A program made the position numbers and the translations under genes. From positions 1 through 33,796 of the forward strand of contig JAGXGP010000106.1 of NCBI GenBank assembly GCA_024636775.1: a stretch of DNA of 33,796 nucleotides. Reading direction: 5' to 3'. The notes under the pieces are model-generated. The model was not told the DNA's origin, did no database searches, and worked only from the letters and a program-made list of their open reading frames with translations. The stretch is from Hydrogenophilales bacterium (GTDB lineage: Bacteria > Pseudomonadota > Gammaproteobacteria > Burkholderiales > Thiobacillaceae). This document shows, one piece after another, positions 1 to 9,097 of this stretch (position 1 is the first letter of the stretch; each line of letters starts with the position of its first letter).

Positions 1-291
1 GCGGGGATCAAACCCGCGCGACGCGAAGCGCAACTCACGGTCGCCATTCTCCAACTCGTCGCCAGCCGGCGCGGTCTTGCCGCCTTGCCGGCGTGGGCGG
101 TTGCGCCCTATCTTGAACGTGGCTACATTGCCGCGCGTCCCATCGGCGCACACGGTCTGTGGGGAGAACTGTACGCAGCCGTACGCGCGTCCGACATCGA
201 ACGCGCCTATGTGGCCGACTTCATTGAAACCGTCAAACGCGACAGCTTCACCCGCCTACCCGGCATCCGTCCGGCTATCATCGCACCATGA
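1..291 (+). CDS. metR: MetR-like LysR-family regulator, C-terminal fragment
   Basis: Only the last 96 residues are in the window; the reading frame is open from base 1 to the TGA at 289-291. The fragment matches the end of the LysR effector-binding domain. The run LTVAILQLVASRRGLAALP followed by GLWGELYAAVR closely resembles the C-terminus of MetR, the homocysteine-responsive activator of methionine genes; this is recognition from memory, not an alignment. The stop overlaps the modA start (ATGA at 288-291), so the regulator is translationally coupled to a molybdate transporter. That is unusual for MetR and leaves open that it controls the mod genes. The DNA-binding domain lies outside the window. 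Confidence 0.7.
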   Translation, partial: AGIKPARREAQLTVAILQLVASRRGLAALPAWAVAPYLERGYIAARPIGAHGLWGELYAAVRASDIERAYVADFIETVKRDSFTRLPGIRPAIIAP

Positions 292-1046
292 ACCCCAACA
301 CACTTTCCAGCTTTTTCCGCATTGCCCTGCTGGCGTGTTTGCTGCCTGCGACCGTTCATGCCGGGCATGCGCATATCGCCGTGGCGTCGAACTTTGCCAC
401 GCCGATGAAAAAGCTCGCCGCGCAATTCGAGCAGGCAACCGGGCACACCCTCACGCTGTCGACCGGTGCAACCGGCAAGTTCTATGCGCAGATCAAAAAC
501 GGGGCGCCCTTCGATATGCTGCTGGCGGCCGATGAAGCAACGCCTGCTCGACTGATGCGGGAGGGAGATGCCATAAAAGTTCAGACCTATGCCATCGGTC
601 GACTGGTGCTGTGGAGCGACCGCCCGGGCTACATAACCGGCAACGATGCGGTGCTCAGGCAAAACCGTTTTAAACGGCTGGCCATTGCCAACCCCAAACT
701 GGCACCCTACGGAGCCGCGGCCAGCGAGGCGCTGACCCAGCTCAAACTCATCGATGCCGTACAAAACAAATTCGTCATCGGCGAAAACATCGCGCAAACC
801 TATCAGTTCGTTGCCAGCGGCAATGCCGAACTCGGCCTGGTGTCGCTGTCTCAAGTGATGCAGGACGGCAAGCTCACCCGCGGTTCCGCCTGGGTGATTC
901 CGGCCTCGCTCCATGCACCGATCCGCCAGGATGCCGTGCTACTGAAGCGTGGCGAGAACAATGAAGCGGCGCGTGCCCTGTTCGATTACCTGAAAACACC
1001 GGGCGCCGCACTCACCCTGATCCGCAGCTTTGGCTACGAACGCTAG
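288..1046 (+). CDS. modA: Molybdate ABC transporter, periplasmic binding protein ModA
   Basis: 252 residues, normal for ModA. An N-terminal signal peptide (hydrophobic core about residues 10-24, ending near VHAGHA) sends it to the periplasm, where it binds molybdate or tungstate and delivers it to ModB. The mature start HIAVASNFATPMKKLA, the anion-binding STGATGKFYAQI segment and the FDMLLAADEATPARL segment are typical of the family. The ATG overlaps the stop of the upstream LysR gene (ATGA). The stop is followed after 3 bases by modB, so modA, modB and modC form one unit. A different oxyanion cannot be excluded, but the pairing with a MOP-type ModC supports molybdate. Confidence 0.93.
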   Translation: MNPNTLSSFFRIALLACLLPATVHAGHAHIAVASNFATPMKKLAAQFEQATGHTLTLSTGATGKFYAQIKNGAPFDMLLAADEATPARLMREGDAIKVQTYAIGRLVLWSDRPGYITGNDAVLRQNRFKRLAIANPKLAPYGAAASEALTQLKLIDAVQNKFVIGENIAQTYQFVASGNAELGLVSLSQVMQDGKLTRGSAWVIPASLHAPIRQDAVLLKRGENNEAARALFDYLKTPGAALTLIRSFGYER

Positions 1047-1049
1047 GCC

Positions 1050-1733
1050 ATGACTTTATCCGCGCCCGACATCTCGGCGATCACACTCACGCTGCAACTC
1101 GCAGCCGTCACCACCCTGTTGCTGATGCTGATTGCGACGCCGCTGGCGTGGTGGCTCACCCACACGCGAACGCGCTGGCGCGCGGCCGTCACTGCGCTGG
1201 TTGCGCTGCCGCTGGTGCTGCCGCCGACGGTGCTGGGCTTTTATCTGCTGGTGCTACTCGGTCCCAAAGGCGCAATCGGCCATTGGATGCAGCAGCTTGG
1301 CCTCGACACCCTGCCCTTTACCTTTGGCGGACTGGTGGTGGGTTCGATTGTGTTTTCGCTGCCGTTTGCGGTGCAGCCGATTACCAACGCATTTGCGGCC
1401 ATTGGCGTACGTCCGCTCGAAGTGGCGGCCACCTTGCGTGCTTCGGTGTGGGATCGCTTCTGGAGTGTGGCGGTGCCGTTGGCGCGACCCGGATTCATCA
1501 CCGCCGCGGTGCTGGCGTTTGCGCACACGGTGGGCGAGTTCGGCGTGGTGCTGATGCTGGGCGGCAATATTCCGGGCGAGACGCGGGTGCTGTCGGTGGC
1601 GATCTACGATCACGTCGAGGCACTCGAATACACCCAGGCGCATTGGCTCTCTGCCGGCTTGGTGGTGTTTTCCTTTGTGGTGTTGTTGATGCTGGGGCGC
1701 CACAGCGGACAGTGGCAACGGGTGCCTGCGTGA
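1050..1733 (+). CDS. modB: Molybdate ABC transporter, permease ModB
   Basis: 227 residues, the usual ModB length, with about five to six membrane helices. The first is around residues 10-36 and the last around 198-216. The permease EAA loop that docks on the ATPase is present around residues 120-150 (EVAATLRASVWDRFWSVAVP). Further family segments are LPLVLPPTVLGFYLL and FAHTVGEFGVVLMLGGNIPG. It forms the homodimeric channel for molybdate in the inner membrane. It begins 3 bases after modA and its TGA overlaps the GTG start of modC (GTGA at 1730-1733). Confidence 0.93.
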   Translation: MTLSAPDISAITLTLQLAAVTTLLLMLIATPLAWWLTHTRTRWRAAVTALVALPLVLPPTVLGFYLLVLLGPKGAIGHWMQQLGLDTLPFTFGGLVVGSIVFSLPFAVQPITNAFAAIGVRPLEVAATLRASVWDRFWSVAVPLARPGFITAAVLAFAHTVGEFGVVLMLGGNIPGETRVLSVAIYDHVEALEYTQAHWLSAGLVVFSFVVLLMLGRHSGQWQRVPA

Positions 1734-2794
1734 GCACCATCGACGCGCGCTTTCGTTCCACGCTCGGCAGCTTCGAGCTCGATGCCAAGTTCAGTCTGCC
1801 GGCTCGCGGCGTCTCGGCCTTGTTCGGTGTATCGGGATCGGGCAAGACGACGCTGCTGCGGCTGATTTCCGGACTCATGCGCGCACCGGGTTCGCTGACG
1901 GTGAATGGTGAAGTCTGGCAAGACGAACGTATTTTTATCCCGACGCACCGCCGTGCGCTGGGTTATGTGTTTCAGGAAGCCAGCCTGTTCCCACACCTCA
2001 GCGTACGCGGCAATCTGGAATATGGCTGGAAGCGCGTGCCAGCTGCCGAACGCCTCATTGCCTTCGATGACGCAGTCGAGTGGCTGGGACTGGGGGCGCT
2101 GTTACAACAAGCCCCACAGCAATTGTCCGGTGGACAACGTCAACGCGTGGCCATTGGCCGTGCGCTGCTGGCCAGCCCGCGTCTGCTGCTGATGGATGAA
2201 CCCCTGTCGGCGCTGGATTCCAATAGCCGCGCCGAGATATTGCCGTATCTGGAACGCCTGCATCAACAGCTTGCGTTGCCGATCATTTATGTCAGCCATG
2301 CGCTGGAGGAAGTGGCACGGCTGGCCGACACCCTGCTGCTGATCGACGCCGGAAAAATCACGTATCAAGGGCCACTCGTTGACGGCCTGACCCGACTCGA
2401 CTTGCCGCTGGCGCACCGCGACACCGCAGGCACCGTGATTGACACCACGGTGGTTTCCCACGACCCGGCTTTCCAGATCACCCATGTTTCCCGGGGAAAC
2501 ATCTCTTTCGAATTGCCCGGCCTGCACCGCGCACCCGGTGAACCGCTGCGTGTACGCATCGCTGCGCGCGATGTCAGCCTTGCGCTCGACATGCCCAGTC
2601 AAAGCAGTATTTTGAATCTGCTGCCTGCCCGCATCACCGAGCTGACCGACGATGCGCCGGGACAGGTATTGGTGCAAATGAAACTGGAAGACTCGGTGCT
2701 ACTGGCACGCATCACGCGCAAATCGGCGCATGCATTGAATCTTCAGCCTGGAATGAGGGTTGTCGCTCAAGTCAAAAGTGTAGCGGTGGCTTAG
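1730..2794 (+). CDS. modC: Molybdate ABC transporter, ATPase ModC
   Basis: 354 residues from the GTG at 1730, which overlaps the modB stop (GTGA). The same frame stays open far upstream inside modB, but that part reads as out-of-frame modB. The ATPase domain has Walker A GVSGSGKTT (33-41), signature LSGGQ (132-136), Walker B LLLMDE (152-157) and switch histidine H190. The last 60 or so residues (SSILNLLPARITELT to VVAQVKSVAVA) form the molybdate-binding MOP/TOBE domain that distinguishes ModC from other importer ATPases. It energises import through ModB from the cytoplasmic side. It is the last gene of the unit; the convergent DUF202 gene ends 15 bases away. Confidence 0.93.
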   Translation: MSTIDARFRSTLGSFELDAKFSLPARGVSALFGVSGSGKTTLLRLISGLMRAPGSLTVNGEVWQDERIFIPTHRRALGYVFQEASLFPHLSVRGNLEYGWKRVPAAERLIAFDDAVEWLGLGALLQQAPQQLSGGQRQRVAIGRALLASPRLLLMDEPLSALDSNSRAEILPYLERLHQQLALPIIYVSHALEEVARLADTLLLIDAGKITYQGPLVDGLTRLDLPLAHRDTAGTVIDTTVVSHDPAFQITHVSRGNISFELPGLHRAPGEPLRVRIAARDVSLALDMPSQSSILNLLPARITELTDDAPGQVLVQMKLEDSVLLARITRKSAHALNLQPGMRVVAQVKSVAVA

Positions 2795-2809
2795 AACGCT
2801 TTGATCGAC

Positions 2810-3175
2810 CTACAACTCGGCAAACAGATACACCACCAGCGCGATGCCTAGCGCCACCACCGACAGGTTCATCGCGATACCTGACCAGGTGCAATAGCGA
2901 TCAGGAATTTCGATTGGCTTCAAGGTTCGCAACACTCGCCGATACTGCACGATGGAAAATGCCAGCAGAATTTGGGCTAAGCCGATGAAAGCCACGCCTA
3001 TCCAGAACGACATATCCCGACCCAGGTGACCGGATACTTGCCTCAACATATGCAAGAACAAACCAAATCGCTCGATCATGAAGCCAAAAGCCATTAACGT
3101 CAGCGCAGTGCGGTTCCACGCCATGAGCGTACGTTCAGCCGCAAAAAAAACACGGGGATCATTCAAGGCAGACAT
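2810..3175 (-). CDS. DUF202 (YidH-type) small membrane protein
   Basis: 121 residues from the ATG at 3175. The frame can be extended upstream to 3229, but that part lies inside oxyR, and the family signature begins at this start: NDPRVFFAAERTLMAWNRTAL is the hallmark N-terminus of DUF202/YidH proteins. Three hydrophobic helices are visible, around residues 20-45, 60-80 and 97-118. The start codon shares its A with the oxyR stop (TGATG at 3177-3173 on the minus strand), so translation is probably coupled to oxyR. The molecular function of DUF202 is unknown to me. Co-expression with OxyR hints at a role in peroxide or envelope stress, but that is inference. Confidence 0.85.
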   Translation of the reverse strand: MSALNDPRVFFAAERTLMAWNRTALTLMAFGFMIERFGLFLHMLRQVSGHLGRDMSFWIGVAFIGLAQILLAFSIVQYRRVLRTLKPIEIPDRYCTWSGIAMNLSVVALGIALVVYLFAEL

Positions 3176-4080
3176 CAAACAGGCTCCACACCAGTTGGCA
3201 AATTGGATTTGAGTGTTGCAGCGAGACACTCAAACGTTTCGGGAAATGGCGCGCGCTTACGCCACACCAGGCCGATTGTTCGACCGGGTACGGGTTTCTT
3301 GAATGGCCTGATTTCAACCGATTTTTTACTGACATGCGGGCCGGCATCCACCGACAGTGCAGGTAACAGGGTGATTCCGAGCCCCATGCCCACCATCTGA
3401 CGCAGGGTTTCCAGGCTGGTGGCACGCACTTCCTCACGGCCTCTGGAATTCGCTCCACATACATCGAGCGCCTGATCGCGCAGGCAGTGCCCCTCGTCCA
3501 GCAAGAGCAATTTCTCGGAAATAACATCGGACACTTTCAGCACATCCCGTTTAGTTAAGGCATGTCCGGCAGGCAAGGCAGCAAAAAAAGGTTCATAAAA
3601 CAAGGGTTCAACACGCAAGCTGTCGTCTTCCACCGGCAAGGCAAGCAAGCCAGCGTCCAGCTTTCCATCGATCAGGTGTTCCAGAATCTGCGGGGTCATT
3701 TCCTCGCGCAGCAATAATCGCAAGCCCGGATATTTTTTGTGCATCAACATCAATGCGTGGGGCAGATAATACGGCCCAAGCGTTGGGATGATGCCGAGGC
3801 GCAAGGTACGCGTCATCGGATCCTGCGCATGCTTGGCCAGCTCCCTGATGCGTTCCGCTTCTTCGACGATATTGCGGGCAGCCTGAAGTATCTCTTGTCC
3901 GATCGGTGAGGGAGAGACACGTTTCAGACTTCTATCAAACAAGGTCACGCCCAAAAAATCTTCCAGTTTTTTGAGTTGGGTCGACAAGGTGGACTGGGTG
4001 ATGCAGCAGGCCTCGGCCGCCTTGCCGAAATGGCCATGATCAGCGAGCGCCACCAGATATTTCAGCTCTTGCAGGGTCAT
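3175..4080 (-). CDS. oxyR: Hydrogen peroxide-sensing LysR regulator OxyR
   Basis: 301 residues, close to the classic OxyR length. It has an N-terminal winged helix-turn-helix (about 1-60; KAAEACCITQSTLSTQLKKLE) and a LysR-type regulatory domain from about 90. The two peroxide-sensing cysteines fall exactly at C199 and C208 in the context DEGHCLRDQALDVC, the same numbering as in Escherichia coli OxyR. Peroxide forms the C199-C208 disulfide and switches the tetramer to activation. It is divergent from katG across 118 bases, the expected regulator-target arrangement. The stop is coupled to the DUF202 gene. C25 and C26 in the DNA-binding domain are extra cysteines of unknown relevance. Confidence 0.96.
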   Translation of the reverse strand: MTLQELKYLVALADHGHFGKAAEACCITQSTLSTQLKKLEDFLGVTLFDRSLKRVSPSPIGQEILQAARNIVEEAERIRELAKHAQDPMTRTLRLGIIPTLGPYYLPHALMLMHKKYPGLRLLLREEMTPQILEHLIDGKLDAGLLALPVEDDSLRVEPLFYEPFFAALPAGHALTKRDVLKVSDVISEKLLLLDEGHCLRDQALDVCGANSRGREEVRATSLETLRQMVGMGLGITLLPALSVDAGPHVSKKSVEIRPFKKPVPGRTIGLVWRKRAPFPETFECLAATLKSNLPTGVEPV

Positions 4081-4090
4081 GCAGCACCGT

Positions 4091-4126
4091 TCGATTTTAT
4101 CAATGAAACAATTCTAGGCTATTCAT

Positions 4127-4132
<6 letters not shown>
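4091..4132 (+). promoter_or_regulatory. Probable OxyR operator next to the katG promoter
   Basis: The AT-rich stretch 4091-4126 lies immediately upstream of the proposed katG -35 box, where a class I activator such as OxyR binds. It contains CTAT at 4119-4122 and other partial half-sites, but not a clean four-half-site ATAG/CTAT consensus, so the exact site cannot be fixed by eye. The location between divergent oxyR and katG is the main support. Confidence 0.45.
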
Positions 4133-6370
<2,238 letters not shown>

Positions 6371-6382
6371 CCACAAGGTTGG

Positions 6383-6406
6383 TGCCCACCCCAACCCGGG
6401 TGGGCA
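6383..6406 (+). terminator. Hairpin after katG
   Basis: A perfect 9-bp stem, TGCCCACCC (6383-6391) and GGGTGGGCA (6398-6406), with a 6-base loop lies 13 bases after the katG stop. Only three Ts follow, so it may be a partial terminator or an mRNA-stabilising 3' end rather than a full stop before the next small gene. Confidence 0.6.
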
Positions 6407-6441
6407 TTTGAATTGAACGCATAAAAGATGAGGTTCCCAAA

Positions 6442-6747
6442 ATGAAAGCCATTTTGATCAACCCCGAGAACCGGTCTATCGATGCAATCGAATTAGGCGA
6501 CCGCAATGACCTCGTCAGGCTCATCGGGTTCGATACCCTTGAATCGGATGCGGTCGGAACGACAGGTGACCGTCTCTATTTTGACGAGGAATGTTTTCTG
6601 CGCGGCACCAGTGGACGCTTCCAGATCGACACAATCATTCCCGTATCAGGCAAGGGCGTGATCGTCGGCTCAGCCGAGGATGGCAACACACTAAGCGATG
6701 TGGTGACGAGCATCGACGAACTGCGCAGCCGCATCAAGTTTATTTAA
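6442..6747 (+). CDS. Small protein of unknown function downstream of katG
   Basis: 101 residues, acidic and soluble, with no signal peptide or membrane helix. It starts MKAILINPENRSIDAIEL and its layout faintly recalls DUF3846-type proteins (short N-terminal strand, a central LYFDEECFLRG segment, and PVSGKGVIVG near the middle). That link is weak and I do not assign a function. A GATGAGG stretch about 8 bases before the ATG can serve as ribosome site. It lies 71 bases after katG on the same strand with a hairpin between, so it may receive reduced readthrough from the OxyR-controlled katG transcript. Confidence 0.65.
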   Translation: MKAILINPENRSIDAIELGDRNDLVRLIGFDTLESDAVGTTGDRLYFDEECFLRGTSGRFQIDTIIPVSGKGVIVGSAEDGNTLSDVVTSIDELRSRIKFI

Positions 6748-6766
6748 CTGAATGGAGAGCAAAACC

Positions 6767-6853
6767 ATGACTGAAAACTGGCAAAACAATCTGCTTGTTG
6801 CACTGGCCATGCTTGGCGCAGGCCTCGAGGGTGTAGGACTGGAGATGGCATGA
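6767..6853 (+). CDS. Possible 28-residue peptide
   Basis: A short frame, MTENWQNNLLVALAMLGAGL and on to GLEMA, preceded by GGAGAG at a good distance (7 to 8 bases) from its ATG. It begins 19 bases after the stop of the 101-aa gene. The middle is hydrophobic (LLVALAMLGAGL) and could form a short amphipathic or membrane helix. The TGA stop (6851-6853) falls inside the left arm of the 12-bp hairpin at 6848-6875, so translation would interfere with hairpin formation. It could be a true small protein, a leader peptide or the remnant of a longer gene. Confidence 0.4.
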   Translation: MTENWQNNLLVALAMLGAGLEGVGLEMA

Positions 6854-6875
6854 ACTTGGGCAGCCAAGTTCATGC
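6848..6875. terminator. Perfect 12-bp hairpin between convergent genes
   Basis: GCATGAACTTGG (6848-6859), loop GCAG, CCAAGTTCATGC (6864-6875): a perfect inverted repeat. It lies between the katG-side genes (+) and the HtrA gene (-), which converge here, and so can act for both strands. No strong T-tract follows on the plus side. Confidence 0.6.
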
Positions 6876-6967
6876 GTATCTTCTTGATCAAATCACGTCT
6901 GAGCTTGCAGCGGAAAAATGATGGCTTCGTTCATCCGCAGCACAGGTCTCAACAAATGCCAGGCAAG

Positions 6968-8116
6968 TCACCCCCTTCTGGCTGTTTGTTCGGGCAGTCG
7001 GGCTATCGTCACATCCACACCGAGCAAATGGCCGTTGCGCCAAACTTCAAGCGCGGCGCCGTGGCCTGGCAGCGTCACCGCCACTCTGGGTGGCAAGTCT
7101 CCCGCCTTGACGATCGACTTGCCATCGTAGCTGCGGATTACATCGCCCGGCTGAATGCCCGCCACTGCAGCCGGACTATCCGGTGCAACCGAAGCGACCA
7201 GCGCACCGGTAGGTTGATCGAGCTTGAATGAAGCGGCCAGTTCCTGATTGACTTCCTGAATGCCGATACCAAGCCAGCCGCGCGTAACCTTGCCGTCGGC
7301 CTTGAGTTGCGCCGCCACCTGCATTGCCACATCGACAGGAATAGCGAACGACACGCCCTGATAGCCGCCATTACGGCTGTAAATTTGCGCATTCACGCCC
7401 ACGACGCGGCCCGCCAGGTCGATCAACGGCCCGCCCGAATTGCCAGGATTGATCGGCACGTCGGTCTGCACGAAGGGGACATACGCATCACCGAGCAGGC
7501 TGCGTCCCAGCGCGCTGACGATGCCCTGCGAGGCTGACTGCTCGAAGCCGAAAGGCGATCCGATTGCAAGGACCCACTGGCCCACACGTAGCGTATCGGC
7601 CCGGCCAATCTGAACAGTCGGAAGATCTTTTGCATCGACCTTGATCAGCGCGATGTCAGACAACGGATCGACGCCGATCACCCGCGCACTGCGTTCGCGC
7701 TTGTCGGAAAACTTGACGTTGATTTCGCTCGCGCCGTCGACCACATGGGCATTGGTGAGAATGTAACCATCCGATGCAATGACAAAGCCTGAACCCACGC
7801 CGGTCTGCTCACGTTCCGCATCCGGCAGCGGTTGGAAAAAGCGCTGCAACGGCTCGGGCACCCCGCTCAGTGCTGCGCCCGATTGCGCCATGCTGGTGAC
7901 GCTGATATTGACCACGGCCGCTGCGTTTTGTCGGACCAGCGGCGTGAAATCGGGCAATCCTGCCGGTACCGGTGCGGGTGCGCCCGCAGCCACTGGCGTT
8001 GTCGGCAACCCGGCATGTGGCTGCGGCGTGAGCCAGGCGTGGGTTACGCCTCCCAGCGCGAACAACACTGTTGCGGCAAGGATTCTGATTGTCCAGGTAC
8101 GGGTTGAGGCATGCAT
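6968..8116 (-). CDS. HtrA-family periplasmic serine protease, one PDZ domain
   Basis: 382 residues. The N-terminus (about 1-27) is a signal peptide or membrane anchor, followed by a Pro/Ala-rich linker. The trypsin-like domain carries the catalytic triad H124 (TNAHVV), D154 (SDIALIK) and S227 (NPGNSGGP). One PDZ domain spans about 278-370 (GWLGIGIQEVN to LPGHGAALEVWRNG). A single PDZ gives DegS-like architecture, but DegP/DegQ homologs of betaproteobacteria are also sometimes this short, so I do not name it. It would degrade or sense misfolded envelope proteins. A good SD (AGGAG) lies upstream of its ATG, and a possible RpoE-type promoter is listed separately. Confidence 0.9.
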   Translation of the reverse strand: MHASTRTWTIRILAATVLFALGGVTHAWLTPQPHAGLPTTPVAAGAPAPVPAGLPDFTPLVRQNAAAVVNISVTSMAQSGAALSGVPEPLQRFFQPLPDAEREQTGVGSGFVIASDGYILTNAHVVDGASEINVKFSDKRERSARVIGVDPLSDIALIKVDAKDLPTVQIGRADTLRVGQWVLAIGSPFGFEQSASQGIVSALGRSLLGDAYVPFVQTDVPINPGNSGGPLIDLAGRVVGVNAQIYSRNGGYQGVSFAIPVDVAMQVAAQLKADGKVTRGWLGIGIQEVNQELAASFKLDQPTGALVASVAPDSPAAVAGIQPGDVIRSYDGKSIVKAGDLPPRVAVTLPGHGAALEVWRNGHLLGVDVTIARLPEQTARRG

Positions 8117-8150
8117 GAGAGGAGTCCTTTCAAACGCGGTTTATGCGTGC

Positions 8151-8182
8151 TTATTGAACTCCAAAAGGGGCGAACAGTTCCC
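8151..8182 (-). promoter_or_regulatory. Possible RpoE (sigma-E)-type promoter of the HtrA gene
   Basis: On the minus strand GGAACTG (8181-8175) is followed after 16 bases by TTCAAT (8158-8153), about 35 bases before the ATG at 8116. This resembles the sigma-E consensus GGAACTT, 15-16 bases, GTCTAA. The -35 part lies in a dyad (AAGGGG and CCCCTT at 8165-8184). HtrA genes are classic sigma-E targets, but the -10 match is only partial. Confidence 0.4.
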
Positions 8183-8306
8183 CTTAGAACGTCTCAGTAA
8201 CCCGACGCTGACGTAACAGCGACCCGCAGTCCAAACTGCCAGGCCCCCCCAGCCACATTACCATTTGGAGAATGTTGAATATCTCTTCAAAGTTACAATC
8301 GCACCC

Positions 8307-8864
8307 ATGGATTTATCCGCCCTTATTTCGCACTATGGCCTGCTCGCTGTGTTCGCCGGCAGCCTGCTGGAAGGCGAAACCATTCTGCTGCTGGCGGGTT
8401 ACGCTGCACATCGCGGCTATCTCGATTTTGCCGCGGTGGTCGCCGTTGCCATGCTGGGCGCGGTCATCGGCGACCAAGTGTGGTTCACGCTCGGCCGCCG
8501 CAAGGGCGCGCGCCTGATTGCGCGCCGCCCTTGGCTCGGCAGCAGGGTTCAGCGCGCAGTGGTGTTGATCGAACACCATCCGATCAAGATCATTCTCGCC
8601 ATGCGCTTTGCCTGGGGCCTGCGCACTGCGCTGCCGATCGCGGTCGGTATGAGCAGTATTCCGTGGCAGCGCTTTCTGTTGCTCAACCTCCTCTCCGCCC
8701 TGCTGTGGGCGCCTTTGGTCGCGGGTGTCGGGTACGTCTTTGGCACCCTGCTGAGCCAACACATGGCAGGGCTGCATCGCGTCGAACACTGGTTCATGCT
8801 GGCGGTCGTGACCCTGGCCCTCCTGCTTCATCTCGTCGCACGGTGGCACAACAGGAAACCTTGA
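8307..8864 (+). CDS. DedA-family inner membrane protein
   Basis: 185 residues from the ATG at 8307; a TTG at 8265 would add 14 residues without homology. The layout is that of DedA proteins: an N-terminal re-entrant region with the acidic SLLEGETILLLAGY motif, a G-rich helix (AMLGAVIGDQVWFTLGRRKG), a conserved arginine region (AMRFAWGLRTALPIAVGMS) and two C-terminal helices. DedA members are undecaprenyl-phosphate or phospholipid flippases (known for UptA and other members), acting in envelope lipid recycling and pH or antibiotic tolerance. The next gene, a cardiolipin synthase-type enzyme, fits a membrane-lipid context. No clear SD is seen. Confidence 0.88.
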   Translation: MDLSALISHYGLLAVFAGSLLEGETILLLAGYAAHRGYLDFAAVVAVAMLGAVIGDQVWFTLGRRKGARLIARRPWLGSRVQRAVVLIEHHPIKIILAMRFAWGLRTALPIAVGMSSIPWQRFLLLNLLSALLWAPLVAGVGYVFGTLLSQHMAGLHRVEHWFMLAVVTLALLLHLVARWHNRKP

Positions 8865-9013
8865 TGAAACTGTTGCTGCCGTATCCCCACACCAGCCTCC
8901 ATCCGCTCGCCAGTCTGCGAGCCTGGCACCGGGTGCTCGCCGCGGGCCTGACAGGTGGAGCCGTCGCAGTCCGGACCCAGTCGCTGGGGTGCCGACCAGA
9001 TCCTTGTCGCTGA
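8864..9013 (+). CDS. Short ORF overlapping the dedA stop, doubtful
   Basis: 49 codons starting at an ATG that overlaps the dedA stop (TGATG at 8862-8866), so it could be translated by coupling. The product (MKLLLPYPHTSLHPLASLRA and on) has no recognised domain, has an unusual composition and ends CRPDPCR. It may be spurious or the remnant of a decayed gene in the 233-base space before the cardiolipin synthase gene. Otherwise I see nothing definite in 8865-9097. Confidence 0.2.
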   Translation: MKLLLPYPHTSLHPLASLRAWHRVLAAGLTGGAVAVRTQSLGCRPDPCR

Positions 9014-9097
9014 AGGTCCAGGTAGGGGAAATGCCGGGATGGCCAAGCGCGTGTTGTGCAGGCGGTATCATTGAGCCGTTCTGTTCATACTGAAGCC

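Noticed and set aside
207-914. 235-codon minus-strand frame across modA
   Set aside because: Antisense to modA, which has clear signal peptide and anion-binding features.
1148-1729. Upstream extension of the modC frame
   Set aside because: This part reads modB in another frame and has no ATPase or transporter features; the GTG at 1730 fits the family start.
8265-8306. TTG start extending the DedA protein by 14 residues
   Set aside because: No family similarity in the added part; the ATG at 8307 matches the usual N-terminus.
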